A DNA stretch of 64,000 bases, from the NCBI RefSeq assembly GCF_030486405.1, contig NZ_CP129613.1:3162001-3226000 (forward strand). The letters run 5' to 3'. The position numbers and the translations under genes were made by a program. Source of the DNA: Mycolicibacterium sp. HK-90. GTDB lineage: Bacteria > Actinomycetota > Actinomycetes > Mycobacteriales > Mycobacteriaceae. Shown in pieces: positions 9,069 to 19,911 of this stretch; within the stretch, counting starts at the first letter, position 1; every line of letters starts with the position of its first letter. A model generated the notes under the pieces. The model was not told the DNA's origin, searched no databases, and saw nothing but the letters and a program-made list of their open reading frames with translations.

Positions 9069-10363
9069 CCGATCGCAGGCGGCGGCACGACCGAGGCGGC
9101 ACGCACCGGTGCGGCATGCTCCAGCCGGTTGCGTACCGCCTTGTCGTCGCGGCGACCGACGAGGTACCAGGTGCGCATGATGCCCTTGCCCTTGATCTCC
9201 ACGTCGCCGCGCTCCTCGAGCACGAAGGCATGGTTGATCCGGTCATACACGTTCTGCGGCACCTGAATTCGACCGGCGATATCGGTCGTCTCCATCCGGG
9301 ACGCGACATTGACCGCATCGCCCCACACGTCGTAGAAGAACTTTCGGGCCCCGACCACCCCGGCCACCACGGGTCCGGCGGCCAGTCCGATCCGCAGCGG
9401 GACCGCACGGCCCCGCGGATCCTTGAGATCGGCGACGGAGTCGGCCAGATCGAGGGCCAGGCAGGCCAGTGCCTCGATGTGGTCGGTGCGTGGCTTGGGT
9501 ACGCCGGCCACCACCATGTACGAGTCGCCACTGGTCTTGACCTTCTCCAGACCGTGACGGTCGACCAGGGCGTCGAGATCGGTGTAAAGCCGGTCCAGAA
9601 ACCGGACCAGATCGGTCGGGCTGATGTCACTGGCCCGTTCGGTGTAGCCGGCGATGTCGGCGAACAGGATCGACGCGTCGTCGTACTTGTCCGCGATGAT
9701 GGTGCGCGCCGGGTCCTTGAGCCGCTGGGCGATGGTCGTGGGCAGGATGTTGCCCAGCAGTTGTTCGGACCGCTGGTACTCGGCTTCCATGGCATGCTCG
9801 GCCCTGGCGATCTCGCGTAGCGACATCCACACCGTGGCAAACACCATGACCGCGGCGGAAACCGTGGAGAGCACGAACCCGGCGGTCATCGCCCACGCCG
9901 GACCCAGGCCCCGGTCATCGGGGACCAGTACTTCGAGTGCGATGGTGGCGGCCACCGCGAAGGCCGCCAGGGTTGCTGCGAGCACGATGCGCTCGATGCC
10001 CAGGACCAGGACCGCCAGCGATGCGGCGACCACGAAGTAGAACTGCAGGCCGGAGTCCGTGCCGATCGCAAAGCACATCACCGATACCGACAGGTAGGCG
10101 ATCAGGAAGAACGCGAGCGGGGCGATCAACTCGCCAAACCGGTACAGCAGCGGTACCAGTAGGAACAGCGCCGCGGAACCGATGTTGACGAAGCCCCACC
10201 GCCACATCGGTCCATCGAGGGTCAACTGAAATATCCCGAACCCTGCCGATACCGCGGCGGCGATCCACGTGGCCATCGTCAGCACGCGCAACCGGCTCGA
10301 CACGCTCTCGGCGTAGTGCCGGGTGCGGGCCGACACGCGGTTGTTCAGCGCCATCTCCGGCAT
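9065..10363 (-). CDS. cya: Membrane class III adenylate cyclase (Rv1625c-like)
   Basis: This is a membrane-bound adenylate cyclase converting ATP to cAMP, acting as a homodimer. The N-terminal half has six hydrophobic helices; a linker helix then leads into the cyclase domain (about residues 215-410). Both metal-binding aspartates (ILFADIAGYTER and SGDSYMVV), the substrate lysine (EKVKTSG) and the VWGDAVNVASRME stretch with Asp, Asn and Arg are all present, so it should be active. The whole protein, including HYAESVSSRLRVLT and VKGKGxMRTWYL-like ends, parallels M. tuberculosis Rv1625c (443 residues). The start at ATG 10363 (MPEMALNNRV) is a choice; upstream in-frame GTG codons are possible. 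Its 3' end overlaps the convergent dps end by 4 bp. Confidence 0.92.
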   Translation of the reverse strand: MPEMALNNRVSARTRHYAESVSSRLRVLTMATWIAAAVSAGFGIFQLTLDGPMWRWGFVNIGSAALFLLVPLLYRFGELIAPLAFFLIAYLSVSVMCFAIGTDSGLQFYFVVAASLAVLVLGIERIVLAATLAAFAVAATIALEVLVPDDRGLGPAWAMTAGFVLSTVSAAVMVFATVWMSLREIARAEHAMEAEYQRSEQLLGNILPTTIAQRLKDPARTIIADKYDDASILFADIAGYTERASDISPTDLVRFLDRLYTDLDALVDRHGLEKVKTSGDSYMVVAGVPKPRTDHIEALACLALDLADSVADLKDPRGRAVPLRIGLAAGPVVAGVVGARKFFYDVWGDAVNVASRMETTDIAGRIQVPQNVYDRINHAFVLEERGDVEIKGKGIMRTWYLVGRRDDKAVRNRLEHAAPVRAASVVPPPAIG

Positions 10364-10556
10364 ACACACCGAGCGGCGGAACTCGCTGACCACGACCAAA
10401 GGGTATCGCCGCAGGCCACCTGGTCGGCCGACATTGGCCGGGCTGCTTTCGCCCGGGTGGTCCAGCAAACCTGGCCGCACGTCGGTATGTCACAATGGGA
10501 ACTTGTTCCAGTGAGTGCGGCAGCACAGCCGCTGATCCTTGTGGGGGGATCTCGTC

Positions 10557-11483
10557 GTGGACCGGTCATGGATGCGCAACACCGCCGCTGGCTGCGCAAT
10601 TGCTTGTGGCGCGATGGTTGCCGGGCCCGGAATGGCCGGTACGGCGGTGGCCTCGGCCGATCTGTTCGGAATCGACTTCGACATCCTGGACATCTTCGAT
10701 CACAAGGAAAAGAAGAAGAAGTCCGATCATGGGGCCAAGGTCGGTGCGCAGCGTAACGGCGGCTCCCAGAAACCCAACGGCAGTCTCGGTGGGGCCAACT
10801 CGTCAGCTGGGCCGAAGGTCAAGGTGGGTGCCGCGGAATCTTCCGGACCGGCAGCTCGTTCGGCTTCGACCGAGGACGCTCCGCAATCGGCCGGTGTGGG
10901 GACGACGGGGCAGGCTCCGTCCGCGGCGGTGACCGCCGGCGTCGCCGAGCCGCCCACCGCGGTTGTCTCCGGAGGTGGCGGGGGAGGCGGGGCCGCGGGT
11001 GCGCCGAGCAACGGCAACATCGGACGGGCACCGAACCTCGCGCCGGTACCCACCGCCCCGAGCAGCCGAGAAATCGTCATCAGGTCCGCTCCGCCGAAGG
11101 CTCCCACCGCACCGTCGGCGCCGGTGGTTCCCGTCGCCCCGGCACCTGTGGTCGTCCCTGCCGTGCCGGTGATCCCGGTGCCCGTGCCGTCGGCACCGCC
11201 GGTGGGCGCGCCTCCCGCAGTTCCGAGTGCCCCGGTCGTTCCCGTGCCGCGGTCCGAGCCTCCGGCGGCGCAACCGCTTTCGGTTCCCGCGGTACCGGAG
11301 TCCTTCCGCCTCGGATACACCGACTACCTGCGTACGGCCAGTACCACCGATCTGCTGTTCGCCGTGCTGCCCGGGTTGGGCGGAATGGTGTTGATGACTG
11401 CAGCCGGCGGTGTCGTGGGCTTCCGGCAGGCCCGGGCCGCGCAGACCCTACCGTCGCCACAGATCGCGCGCTTCCTGCCGTAG
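10557..11483 (+). CDS. Exported proline/alanine-rich protein with C-terminal membrane helix
   Basis: I do not recognise a family with known function. The 308-residue product starts with a signal peptide ending TAVASA (about residues 1-36), then a charged patch (DHKEKKKKSDHG), a long low-complexity region rich in Ser/Gly/Ala/Pro with repeated PVVPVAPAP-like and PVIPVPVPSAP-like stretches (about 140-260), and finally one hydrophobic helix LLFAVLPGLGGMVLMTAAGG. This layout suggests a protein spanning the periplasm or cell wall with a C-terminal anchor. GTG 10557 was chosen because GGGGGGAT lies 7-8 bp upstream. It is the last gene before the lipopeptide locus and diverges from the adenylate cyclase. 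Confidence 0.75.
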   Translation: MDRSWMRNTAAGCAIACGAMVAGPGMAGTAVASADLFGIDFDILDIFDHKEKKKKSDHGAKVGAQRNGGSQKPNGSLGGANSSAGPKVKVGAAESSGPAARSASTEDAPQSAGVGTTGQAPSAAVTAGVAEPPTAVVSGGGGGGGAAGAPSNGNIGRAPNLAPVPTAPSSREIVIRSAPPKAPTAPSAPVVPVAPAPVVVPAVPVIPVPVPSAPPVGAPPAVPSAPVVPVPRSEPPAAQPLSVPAVPESFRLGYTDYLRTASTTDLLFAVLPGLGGMVLMTAAGGVVGFRQARAAQTLPSPQIARFLP

Positions 11484-11965
11484 CGACCGTCGCTCAGGCC
11501 CCCGCGTCCCGGTGCGGCGGGGGATGCGGTCGGCGCTCCACGCGGGTGTGCTTGGATGGATTCATCACCGAGTGACAGCGGAGCCACAGCAAAGGCGCAG
11601 TCCGTAGTCCAATTCATTGGCCGGTCCGCCCGGGGTGTGCTCGACGGGTCTCTTCGGGGAGATCGTCCGCGGCGCCAGGGGTCGAAATGGTCGTCGTCCG
11701 GGGTGCCGTCTCTGGGGGCTCGTTGGTGTGCCAGCGCGGCCGGCTTTGCGGTGATTGTCAAGGCGTTTAAGCGATTCCGGCGATCTGCGTCGTTTGCGCC
11801 ATATTGACGCACCGGCATGGTTTACTCTTCGGGATCGGGTGCGCTCAGCGACGCGCGCCATACGTTTGCGGCAGCTTCGCGCGGCGTCACGCCTGCGATG
11901 CCGTCGCATCCGGGGCTCGATTGTTTGCATCCGATCTGGCAAATGCATGTTTGAGCACCTACCTG
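11484..11965. other. Gene-free region upstream of mmpS
   Basis: No convincing gene was found in this 482-bp stretch. Short open frames here have no recognisable protein features. It should hold the promoter of the mmpS-mmpL genes. A TTGACG near 11804 is a possible -35 element, but no well-spaced -10 was found, so I do not call a promoter. Confidence 0.5.
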
Positions 11966-12430
11966 GTGTCGGCACGGAGACAGTCGGAGGAACTCGCGAT
12001 TTTCAGGATCCTGAAGCGGCTGTGGATTCCGCTGGTGCTGGTAGTGGTGGGAGTCGCAGGCGGATTCACCGTGTCGCGATTGCACAGCGTCTTCGGCAGT
12101 CAGAGTCGCCCCACGTACACCAGCGCCGAACGTGAGGAGAAGCGGCCCCACGACCCCAAGCACCTGGTTTACGAGGTGTTCGGGCCCCCGGGCACGCTGG
12201 CAACCATCAGCTATTTCGATGCCGATGCCGAGCCGCAACTCATCAGGGATGCGGTGCTGCCGTGGTCGATGGAGTTCCCGATCTCCGATGCGACGGCAAT
12301 GGGAAACATCTCCGCGCAAGGCAACGCTGACAGCATCGGATGCCGCATCACCGTCGGCGACGAGGTCAAGGACGAGAAGGTCCGGCACGGCGTCAGCGCC
12401 TTCACGTTCTGTGTCCTGAAGGCCGCATGA
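11966..12430 (+). CDS. mmpS4: MmpS family membrane protein (MmpL accessory)
   Basis: MmpS proteins are small single-pass partners of MmpL exporters with a periplasmic beta-rich domain. The sequence shows one membrane helix ([20 protein letters not shown]) and then the conserved domain with [39 protein letters not shown] and FTFCVLKAA. It closely parallels MmpS4 (140 residues in M. tuberculosis). GTG 11966 is the nearest conventional start but has no ribosome-binding site. A GGAGGA at 11986-11991 points instead to an ATT at 11999, which would give 143 residues and match the family N-terminus better. The stop overlaps the mmpL4a start by 4 bp, so the two are coupled. Confidence 0.88.
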   Translation: MSARRQSEELAIFRILKRLWIPLVLVVVGVAGGFTVSRLHSVFGSQSRPTYTSAEREEKRPHDPKHLVYEVFGPPGTLATISYFDADAEPQLIRDAVLPWSMEFPISDATAMGNISAQGNADSIGCRITVGDEVKDEKVRHGVSAFTFCVLKAA

Positions 12431-15324
12431 GCACCGACAGTGAACCCGTAACCGAGCCGTTGCCGGTGGGCAAGCGTCCGCCGTTCATCGCGCGGACGGT
12501 CCGCATGCTGTCGGTGCCGATCATCCTGGGGTGGCTGGCGGTCACCGTCATCTTGAGTGTCGCCGTTCCCTCCCTCGAACAGGTGGAGAAAGAGCACCCG
12601 GTGGCGATGGATCCCACCGCTGCACCGTCGTTCGAGGCGATGCAGCGCATGGGCGAGCTGTTCGGCGAAGCCGGTTCAGGCGCTGTCGCGATGATCGTGC
12701 TGGAGGGCGAGCAACCCCTCGGCGACGAAGCACACGGCTACTACGACGAGATGATTCGTCAGCTGAAGGCCGACACCACCCACGTCGAACACGTCCAGGA
12801 CTTCTGGGGCGACCCGATGACACAGGGTGCGGCACAGAGTGTCGACGGCAAGGCCACCTATGTGCAGGTGACCCTGACCAGCGACCAGGGTGTCTCGGCG
12901 ATCAAATCCGTTGAGGCCGTGCGGGCGATCGTCGACCGGATGCCGCCCCCGCCGGGAGTCAAGGCCTACCTCACCGGGCCCGCGGCTTTCGCCGCCGATC
13001 TCGGGCCCGCCGGCAACAGGACGGTCGCGCTGGTCACCTCCCTGACCTTCTCGGTGATCTTCGTGATGCTGCTGCTCGTCTATCGATCGGTCATCTCCGT
13101 CATTCTCATGCTGGTGGTCGTCGCCATCGAATTGACCGTCGCCCGAGGGGTGGTCGCATTACTCGGCAGCCTCGGGGTCATCGGGATCACCACGTTCGTG
13201 GTCAACCTGCTGGTCGCGCTCGCGATCGCGGCCGGAACGGACTACGGCATCTTCTTCACCGGGCGCTACCAGGAGGCGCGCCAGGCGGGGGAGGACAAGG
13301 AGACGGCGTTCTACACGACGTTCCGCAGCGTCGCGAAGGTGGTGGTGGGTTCCGGTCTGACCATCGCCGGTGCGGTTCTCTGTCTGCACTTCACGCGCCT
13401 GCCCGTCTACCAGACTCTCGGCGTTCCGACCGCCGTCGGCATGGTCGCCGCCGTCGCGGTGGCCGTCACACTCGTTCCCGCGGTCATCGCGGTGGGTAGC
13501 CGTTTCGGCCTGTTCGAGCCCAAACGGAAGATCACGGTCCGGCGCTGGCGCAGGGTCGGTACGGCCGTCGTTCGGTGGCCCGGCCCCATTCTCGTTGCGA
13601 CATGCGCGGTCTCGCTCATCGGGCTGTTGGCACTTCCCGCGTACAAACCGAGCTACAACGACCAGCAGTACATCCCGCAGGACATCCCGGCAAACGTGGG
13701 ATATGCGGCGGCGACACGACATTTCCCGCAGTCGTTGATGATGGCGCCCGACATCCTGCTGATCCAGGCCGACCACGACATGCGGAACCCCGTCGACTTC
13801 CTGGTCCTGAACAAACTGGCCAAAGGTGTGCTGTCGGTGCCTGGCGTTTCGACCGTTCAGGCGCCGACGCGCCCCGGTGGCGAACCGCTCAAACACTCGA
13901 CGATTCCGTTCATGCTCAGCATGAGCAACGCCTCGCAGACGCACCTGATGCCGTTCCAGCAGGACCGCATGGACGACCTGCTGGTGCAGGCCGAGGACAT
14001 GACGAAGACGATCGCCATCGTGAAGCGCATGCAGGCGCTGACCCAGGAGATGGTCGACACCACTCATCAAATGGTCGCCGATACCCATGAGCTGCAAGAG
14101 ACGACCAATCAATTGCGCGATCACGTCGCCAATTTCGATGACTTCTTCCGGCCGATCCGCAATTACTTCTATTGGGAACCGCACTGCTACACGATTCCGA
14201 TCTGCTCATCCATCAGATCGGTGTTCGACACCCTCGACGGTATTGACCAGATCACTGTCAAGATGGTCGACCTGGTGGCCAATCTCGATCGGCTCGACGA
14301 GATCCTGCCGCAATTGGCCGCGCAATTCCCAGTGATGATCTCCACCATGGAATCCACCCGGACCATGATGCTGACGATGCACAGCACCATGTCCGGAATC
14401 ATGGATCAGATGGAGGCGACCTCCGACAATGCCACCGCGATGGGCAAGGCATTCGACGCCGCCCAAAACGACGACTCCTTCTATCTGCCGCCGGAAGTGT
14501 TCGAGAACAAGGACTTTCAGCGCGTCATGGACATTTTCCTGTCTCCGGACGGGAAAGCCGCGCGCATGCTCATCTCGCAGCGCGGTGATCCTGCGACGAC
14601 CGAGGGAATGTCACTGGTCGATCCGATAGAAACCGCGGCAGAGGAAGCGCTCAAAGGGACACCTCTGCAAAACGCCACGATCTATCTCACCGGCACCGCG
14701 GCGTCGGTGAAAGATCTGGTGGAAGCGTCGACCTACGACCTTCTGATCGCGGCGGTCGCGGCGCTCTGTCTCATTTTCGGCATCATGCTGATCGTCACGC
14801 GAAGTTTCGTCGCCGCCCTCGTGATCGTCGGTACGGTGGCGCTGTCGCTGGGCGCGGCCTTCGGACTCTCGGTGCTCATCTGGCAACACATCCTCGGTAT
14901 GCCCTTGAACTGGGTTGTGCTGGCGATGTCGGTGATCGTGCTCTTGGCGGTGGGTTCCGATTACAACCTGCTGCTGGTGTCGCGGATGAAAGAGGAGATC
15001 GGCGCCGGGATCAACACGGGCATCATCCGGGCCATGGGCGGCAGCGGCAAGGTGGTGACGGCCGCCGGCCTGGTGTTCGCGTTCACCATGTTGGCGATGG
15101 TGGTCAGCGACCTCGTCACCATCGGGCAACTGGGCGCCACCATCGGCGTCGGGTTGTTGTTCGACACCCTCATCGTGCGCGCATTCATGACCCCCGCGAT
15201 CGCCGCTCTGCTGGGGCGCTGGTTCTGGTGGCCGCAGCAGGTGCATCCGCGACCGCTGAGCGCGCGACGTCCATCCGGGCGTGGCCAGCTCGTGCGGTCC
15301 ATCCTGCTGAGGGATGAGCGCTGA
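12427..15324 (+). CDS. mmpL4a: MmpL4a-like RND lipid exporter
   Basis: This 965-residue inner-membrane transporter of the MmpL/RND family uses the proton gradient to export lipids. Helix 1 is at about 30-50 ([17 protein letters not shown]). A first porter domain (60-190) and a second large periplasmic loop (about 420-760) with coiled-coil-forming sequence ([14 protein letters not shown], then many Met/Thr heptads) separate two six-helix bundles. The proton-relay Asp-Tyr pairs are present in [17 protein letters not shown] and [16 protein letters not shown]. The close pairing with mmpS and a second mmpL copies the order in known GPL loci, where the set is needed to export GPL. ATG 12427 overlaps the mmpS stop. 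The 3' end is followed by mmpL4b after 40 bp. Confidence 0.93.
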   Translation: MSTDSEPVTEPLPVGKRPPFIARTVRMLSVPIILGWLAVTVILSVAVPSLEQVEKEHPVAMDPTAAPSFEAMQRMGELFGEAGSGAVAMIVLEGEQPLGDEAHGYYDEMIRQLKADTTHVEHVQDFWGDPMTQGAAQSVDGKATYVQVTLTSDQGVSAIKSVEAVRAIVDRMPPPPGVKAYLTGPAAFAADLGPAGNRTVALVTSLTFSVIFVMLLLVYRSVISVILMLVVVAIELTVARGVVALLGSLGVIGITTFVVNLLVALAIAAGTDYGIFFTGRYQEARQAGEDKETAFYTTFRSVAKVVVGSGLTIAGAVLCLHFTRLPVYQTLGVPTAVGMVAAVAVAVTLVPAVIAVGSRFGLFEPKRKITVRRWRRVGTAVVRWPGPILVATCAVSLIGLLALPAYKPSYNDQQYIPQDIPANVGYAAATRHFPQSLMMAPDILLIQADHDMRNPVDFLVLNKLAKGVLSVPGVSTVQAPTRPGGEPLKHSTIPFMLSMSNASQTHLMPFQQDRMDDLLVQAEDMTKTIAIVKRMQALTQEMVDTTHQMVADTHELQETTNQLRDHVANFDDFFRPIRNYFYWEPHCYTIPICSSIRSVFDTLDGIDQITVKMVDLVANLDRLDEILPQLAAQFPVMISTMESTRTMMLTMHSTMSGIMDQMEATSDNATAMGKAFDAAQNDDSFYLPPEVFENKDFQRVMDIFLSPDGKAARMLISQRGDPATTEGMSLVDPIETAAEEALKGTPLQNATIYLTGTAASVKDLVEASTYDLLIAAVAALCLIFGIMLIVTRSFVAALVIVGTVALSLGAAFGLSVLIWQHILGMPLNWVVLAMSVIVLLAVGSDYNLLLVSRMKEEIGAGINTGIIRAMGGSGKVVTAAGLVFAFTMLAMVVSDLVTIGQLGATIGVGLLFDTLIVRAFMTPAIAALLGRWFWWPQQVHPRPLSARRPSGRGQLVRSILLRDER

Positions 15325-15364
15325 CGGTGATGGCAGCGTTCTCCTTCGGTGCGGTGAAGGCCGT

Positions 15365-18232
15365 ATGAGCAATCGGCAGGCAAGCGACCGGCCACCGTTG
15401 ATCGCTCGAGTCATCTATCGACTGTCGGTGCCGATCATTCTCGGTTGGCTGGCGGTCATCGCCATCGTCACCTTTGCGGTTCCTTCGCTGGAACAAGTCG
15501 GTCGGGAAAGCTCGGTGTCGCTGGTTCCCAAAGACGCTCCGTCGTTCCGGGCGATGCAGCGCATGGGCGAGGTGTTCAAGGAATCCGATTCCGACAGTGT
15601 CGCGATGATCGTCCTGGAGGGCGAGGCGCCGCTCGGTGAAGATGCCCACCGCTACTACGAGGAACTGATCCGTCAGCTCAGCGCCGACACGACGCACGTG
15701 CAGCATGTCCAGGATTACTGGGGGGATTCGCTCACCGCGTCGGGCGTCCAGAGCGCCGACGGCCTGAGCGCCTACGTCCAACTGAATCTCGCTGGCAATC
15801 AAGGGCAAGCCCTGGCCAACGAGTCGGTCGAAGCGGTCCGCGGCATCGTGGAAAGAACGCCGCCGCCTCCCGGGCTGATGGCCTATGTCACCGGCCCGGC
15901 ACCGTTGGTGACGGACATGAACCACGCCGGCGATTCGTCGATCGTGAAGATCACCGTGGTGACCCTGGTGGTGATCTTCACGATGCTGCTATTTGTGTAT
16001 CGCTCGATCGTCACCGTGGCGCTTCTGCTGGTGATGGTCGGGATACAGGTCCAGGCGGCCAGGGGAGTCGTTGCGTTCCTGGGCGATCACGACGTCATCG
16101 GATTGTCGACGTTCGCGGTCAACCTCCTGGTATCGCTCGGAATCGCGGTGGGAACCGACTACGGAATCTTCTTCATCGGCCGATATCACGAGGCGCGTCA
16201 GGCCGGCGAGGATCGCGAAACCGCGTTCTACACCACGTATCGCAGTGTGGCCAAGGTGGTCGTGGCGTCAGGGTTGACGATCGCAGGCGCTCTGTTCTGT
16301 CTGAGTTTCACCCGGCTGCCGTATTTCGAGACGATGGGCATTCCTTCCGCGGTGGGCATGGCGGTCGCCGTCGCGGTGGCCGTCACGCTGGTTCCGGCCG
16401 TCATCGCGGTGGGCGGCCGTTTCGGATTGTTCGAGCCCAAGCGGAAACTCATGGTCCGGCGCTGGCGTGGGGTGGGCACCGCGGTGGTCCGCTGGCCGGT
16501 GCCCATTCTGGCGGCGGCGTGCGCGGTTGCATTCGTCGGACTGTTGGCCCTGCCCGGCTATCAAACCAGCTACGACGACCGCCTGTACGTACCGGAAGGT
16601 ATTCCGGCGAACATGGGGTATGCCGCCGCGGAGCGTCATTTTCCCGAGTCTCGGATGACGCCCGACATCCTGATGCTCGAGGCTGATCACGACATGCGGA
16701 ATCCGACGGATTTCCTGGTGCTGCACAAACTGGCCAAGCAGGTCTTCGCCGTTCCGGGAATTGCCACGGTACAGAGCATCACCCGGCCCGAGGGCAGCCC
16801 GATCGAACGCACGTCGATCCCGTTCCAGATCAGTCTGCAAAGCGCCGGTCTCCTGCAGATCATGCCGTTCGCCAAAGATCGCATGGATGGCATGTTGAAG
16901 CAGGCGGACGACATGCAGCGGATGATCACCCAGATGGAGGGCACCTACAACCTGATGAGGTTGATCGGTGAGATCACCCACAACACGGTCGAACTGACCG
17001 GCGAGACAGCGGAACTCACCGATCAGCTGATGGCCACCGTCGCGAGTTTCGACGATTTCTTCCGGCCGATCCGCAACTACCTGTATTGGGAAAAGCACTG
17101 CTACAACATTCCCGTCTGCTTCGCGATCCGATCGGTGTTCGACGCTCTCGACGGCACCGACAAGCTCAGCCTGCAGATGCACAAACTTCTCGACAACCTC
17201 GTACGTGTCGACGGGCTCCAGGCGCAACTCGTCACTCAGTTGCCGCCGATGATCGAGATCATGAAATCGATGCGGACCATGATGCTGACGATGCACAGCA
17301 CCATGTCCGGGATGATCGCCATCATGGACGACACCACGTCGAATGCCACGGCGTTGGGAAAGATCTACGACGCGTCCCAGAACGACGATTCCTTCTATCT
17401 GCCGCCGGAGGTCTTCGAGAACAAGGACTTCCAGCGGGCGATGAGCCTGTTCTTCTCACCGGACGGCAAGGCGGTGCGGCTGATCCTCACGCACCGGGGC
17501 GATCCTGGGACACCGGAGGGGCTCTCGCGGGTCGACGCAGTCCGGACGGCCGCCGAGGAGGCCATCAAGGTGACACCGTTGGAGAATGCCTCGATTCACC
17601 TCGCCGGCACCGCTGCGACCTACAAGGACCTGCGGGACGGGTCCAAGTACGACCTCTTGATCGCGGGTGTCGCGGCGCTGTGCCTGATTTTCGGCATCAT
17701 GCTGGTCGTGACCCGGAGTTTTGTGGCCGCCCTGGTGATCGTCGGCACGGTGGCGCTGTCGCTGGGCGCGGCATTCGGCCTGTCGGTCCTCGTCTGGCAG
17801 CACATTCTCGGCATCGAATTGCACTGGCTGGTGCTGGCGATGTCGGTGATCGTGCTGTTGGCGGTGGGTTCTGACTACAACCTGCTGCTGGTGTCACGAA
17901 TGAAAGAGGAGGTCGGTGCCGGCATCAACACCGGCATCATCCGGGCCATGGGCGGCACCGGAAAGGTGGTGACGACCGCCGGCCTGGTGTTCGCGTTCAC
18001 GATGCTGTCGATGGTGGTCAGCGACCTGCGCATCATCGGGCAGGTGGGTTCCACCATCGGGCTGGGGTTGTTGTTCGACACCTTGGTGGTACGTGCATTC
18101 ATGACGCCGACCATCGCCGCGCTGCTCGGGCGGTGGTTCTGGTGGCCGCTGAGGGTCCGGCAGCGCCCGTCGAGCGCGGTGTTGGGCCCGGTGACCACGC
18201 CGGCGGGCCCACTGGTCAAGCAGGAGGCCTGA
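15365..18232 (+). CDS. mmpL4b: MmpL4b-like RND lipid exporter
   Basis: This 955-residue protein is a paralogue of the preceding gene with the same layout: 12 helices, two porter loops, and Asp-Tyr proton-relay pairs ([17 protein letters not shown] and [16 protein letters not shown]). Long identical stretches, such as [14 protein letters not shown] and the [14 protein letters not shown] region versus [14 protein letters not shown], show an old tandem duplication. In GPL producers both MmpL4a and MmpL4b are required, so they may act as a hetero-complex. ATG 15365 ([19 protein letters not shown]) aligns with the MmpL4a start and has GAAGG upstream; an ATG at 15314 would add 17 residues and overlap mmpL4a. 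No terminator-like hairpin was obvious after the stop. Confidence 0.93.
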   Translation: MSNRQASDRPPLIARVIYRLSVPIILGWLAVIAIVTFAVPSLEQVGRESSVSLVPKDAPSFRAMQRMGEVFKESDSDSVAMIVLEGEAPLGEDAHRYYEELIRQLSADTTHVQHVQDYWGDSLTASGVQSADGLSAYVQLNLAGNQGQALANESVEAVRGIVERTPPPPGLMAYVTGPAPLVTDMNHAGDSSIVKITVVTLVVIFTMLLFVYRSIVTVALLLVMVGIQVQAARGVVAFLGDHDVIGLSTFAVNLLVSLGIAVGTDYGIFFIGRYHEARQAGEDRETAFYTTYRSVAKVVVASGLTIAGALFCLSFTRLPYFETMGIPSAVGMAVAVAVAVTLVPAVIAVGGRFGLFEPKRKLMVRRWRGVGTAVVRWPVPILAAACAVAFVGLLALPGYQTSYDDRLYVPEGIPANMGYAAAERHFPESRMTPDILMLEADHDMRNPTDFLVLHKLAKQVFAVPGIATVQSITRPEGSPIERTSIPFQISLQSAGLLQIMPFAKDRMDGMLKQADDMQRMITQMEGTYNLMRLIGEITHNTVELTGETAELTDQLMATVASFDDFFRPIRNYLYWEKHCYNIPVCFAIRSVFDALDGTDKLSLQMHKLLDNLVRVDGLQAQLVTQLPPMIEIMKSMRTMMLTMHSTMSGMIAIMDDTTSNATALGKIYDASQNDDSFYLPPEVFENKDFQRAMSLFFSPDGKAVRLILTHRGDPGTPEGLSRVDAVRTAAEEAIKVTPLENASIHLAGTAATYKDLRDGSKYDLLIAGVAALCLIFGIMLVVTRSFVAALVIVGTVALSLGAAFGLSVLVWQHILGIELHWLVLAMSVIVLLAVGSDYNLLLVSRMKEEVGAGINTGIIRAMGGTGKVVTTAGLVFAFTMLSMVVSDLRIIGQVGSTIGLGLLFDTLVVRAFMTPTIAALLGRWFWWPLRVRQRPSSAVLGPVTTPAGPLVKQEA

Positions 18233-18332
18233 ATTCACGCTGTCCTCGACCTGTGCAAAGTATGAGTAGGAACGTGCGGAGCCGATTACAGTCGGGGAGT
18301 CGGGCACCAATGGTAGGGAGGAAATTTTGCAT

Positions 18333-18671
18333 ATGTTCCGTCTGTCGTTGACCAAACTGGCCATCGGACTCGGGGGACTGGCACTGTCGTTGACCGCTGG
18401 GGCCGGTATCGCATCGGCGGGGCCCAACCTGGACTCCGCAATCAACACCACCTGTACGTACCCGCAGCTGGTGGCGGCTCTCGATGCGCAAGATCCGCAG
18501 GTCCGCATGGCATTCGACCAGTCGCCGATATTGCAGCGTGGCTTGCGTGAGTTCCTCACTGACGCACCGGAGAAGCGAGCGCGGACGGCCCAGGACGTGG
18601 CAAACGCTCCGATGTTCCAGCCGTACCTGGGCACCATCGAGCAAGCCTTCAACACCTGCAACAACTTTTGA
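18333..18671 (+). CDS. Haemophore-related secreted protein
   Basis: This small 112-residue protein has a clear cleavable signal peptide (LAIGLGGLALSLTAGAGIASA) and a mature part of about 84 residues with two cysteines, one near each end (TTCTYPQL and NTCNNF), likely forming a disulfide. The pattern of Cys, a short helix, and a Pro-rich helical middle resembles the mycobacterial haemophore (MHB, Rv0203-like) family. Whether it binds haem cannot be told; many paralogues in mycobacteria have unknown roles. ATG 18333 is preceded by AGGGAGGAA at 18315-18323. It sits between the mmpL exporters and the tailoring genes; a link to lipopeptide transport is only a guess. Confidence 0.75.
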   Translation: MFRLSLTKLAIGLGGLALSLTAGAGIASAGPNLDSAINTTCTYPQLVAALDAQDPQVRMAFDQSPILQRGLREFLTDAPEKRARTAQDVANAPMFQPYLGTIEQAFNTCNNF

Positions 18672-18871
18672 TCTGAGGGCGCGGTGCCCGCACATCGACT
18701 GTGGATGACACGATTGGGAATTCCGACAGCCGACGGTCGTCGCCGCCGCTGTGCTGACCACCAGCCCGGCTGGTTGCTCACGATGCACAGTCAAGGCGGA
18801 ACGGCGCGCCAAGAGATTTTGCGGCATAGCGCATTTCGCGCCGAAGGCACCGCGCAACCGAATATTCTTCC

Positions 18872-19843
18872 GTGGTGAGTCACGTAGGGAACGGCGGGTC
18901 TCCGGTCCGTCCAGTCGCGCTGTTCGTGTTGGGTGTCCCTCGATCCGGGACGTCGGCGGTCACGCGGGTCCTTTCACTGTGCGGCGCCACGCTCCCGGCC
19001 GGCCTGTCCGGCGCCGACCCACGCAACCCGCGTGGGTACTGGGAGCCCCGGGCCGCCCTCCACCTCAACAACACGATCTTGCGCCGCTACGGCAGCGCCG
19101 TGTTCGACCCGTCACTGCGCCTGCAGGAGGACGGGGGGTTGGATGCCGACCAGAAGGCGGCCTGTATCAGCAAGATTGGAGAGTTTCTCGCCACGTTGCC
19201 GGACGCGCCGCTCGTCCTGATCAAGGACCTCCAGATCACGTTGCTGTCCGGTGTCTGGTTCGAAGCCGCGCGTCAGGCCGGCTTCGACGTCGCGGTCGTG
19301 AACATGGTGCGCCCACCGCAGGAAGTCATCGCGTCAGGCGCCGCAGACTTTCTGACATTGCCGGAACTCGGCAGCGCGTTGTGGCTGAAGTTCAATCTCC
19401 TGGCCGAGAGAGACACCCGCGACCTGCCCCGCGTCTTCGTCGAGTACGCCAACCTCCTCGAAGATTGGCGCCGGGAGGTGAAGCGCATCTCGGTGGCACT
19501 CGGCATCGATCTGGAAAACCGGGATGAGGACGCGATCGAAGAGTTCCTCACCCCGGACCTCCACCGTCAGCGGCGTACCGGGCCGGTGACAGAAACCTTT
19601 GGAACCGACTGGATTTCTGCCGTGTACGAGACGTTGCATGCCGCCGCACGCGATGAACCATGGGATCAGTCCGAGCTGGATCGTGTCTATTCGGCGTACC
19701 GAACGGGTGAACAGGGTTTCCGGGCGGTGTTCGAGAATTCCCTCCGCTTGAACAAGCTCAACCGTTTCATCCGGCCGTCGATCCTGAAGCTTCGCTACGA
19801 GGTCGTCGCGATGGCCCATCGGCGCCGCGGGACGTGGGCCTGA
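18872..19843 (+). CDS. Sulfotransferase family protein
   Basis: This approximately 323-residue protein has an N-terminal P-loop-like 5'-phosphosulfate-binding motif, LFVLGVPRSGTSAVTRVL (about residues 17-34), and a later VVNMVRPPQEVIASGA segment that fits the 3'-phosphate-binding region of PAPS-dependent sulfotransferases. It would move sulfate from PAPS to a hydroxyl, plausibly on a sugar or on the peptide of the lipopeptide made by this locus. Such a gene is not part of the GPL locus of M. smegmatis as I know it. GTG 18872 and GTG 18875 are both possible starts and no strong ribosome-binding site is seen. It is 68 bp upstream of the acyltransferase on the same strand. Substrate is unknown. 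Confidence 0.78.
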   Translation: MVSHVGNGGSPVRPVALFVLGVPRSGTSAVTRVLSLCGATLPAGLSGADPRNPRGYWEPRAALHLNNTILRRYGSAVFDPSLRLQEDGGLDADQKAACISKIGEFLATLPDAPLVLIKDLQITLLSGVWFEAARQAGFDVAVVNMVRPPQEVIASGAADFLTLPELGSALWLKFNLLAERDTRDLPRVFVEYANLLEDWRREVKRISVALGIDLENRDEDAIEEFLTPDLHRQRRTGPVTETFGTDWISAVYETLHAAARDEPWDQSELDRVYSAYRTGEQGFRAVFENSLRLNKLNRFIRPSILKLRYEVVAMAHRRRGTWA

Positions 19844-19911
19844 CGCAACCCCGTCGGCCCGTCCAACGGGTGAGGCGTTGCGGACACTGCTGAGACGAAA
19901 GAGGCTGATTG

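Noticed and set aside
11556..11807. An 83-codon frame upstream of mmpS
   Set aside because: No ribosome-binding site, no recognisable motif and an Arg/Ser-rich composition typical of random high-GC translation.
15314..15364. Longer mmpL4b start at ATG 15314
   Set aside because: It would overlap mmpL4a by 11 bp and add 17 residues not aligned with MmpL4a; ATG 15365 has its own ribosome-binding site.
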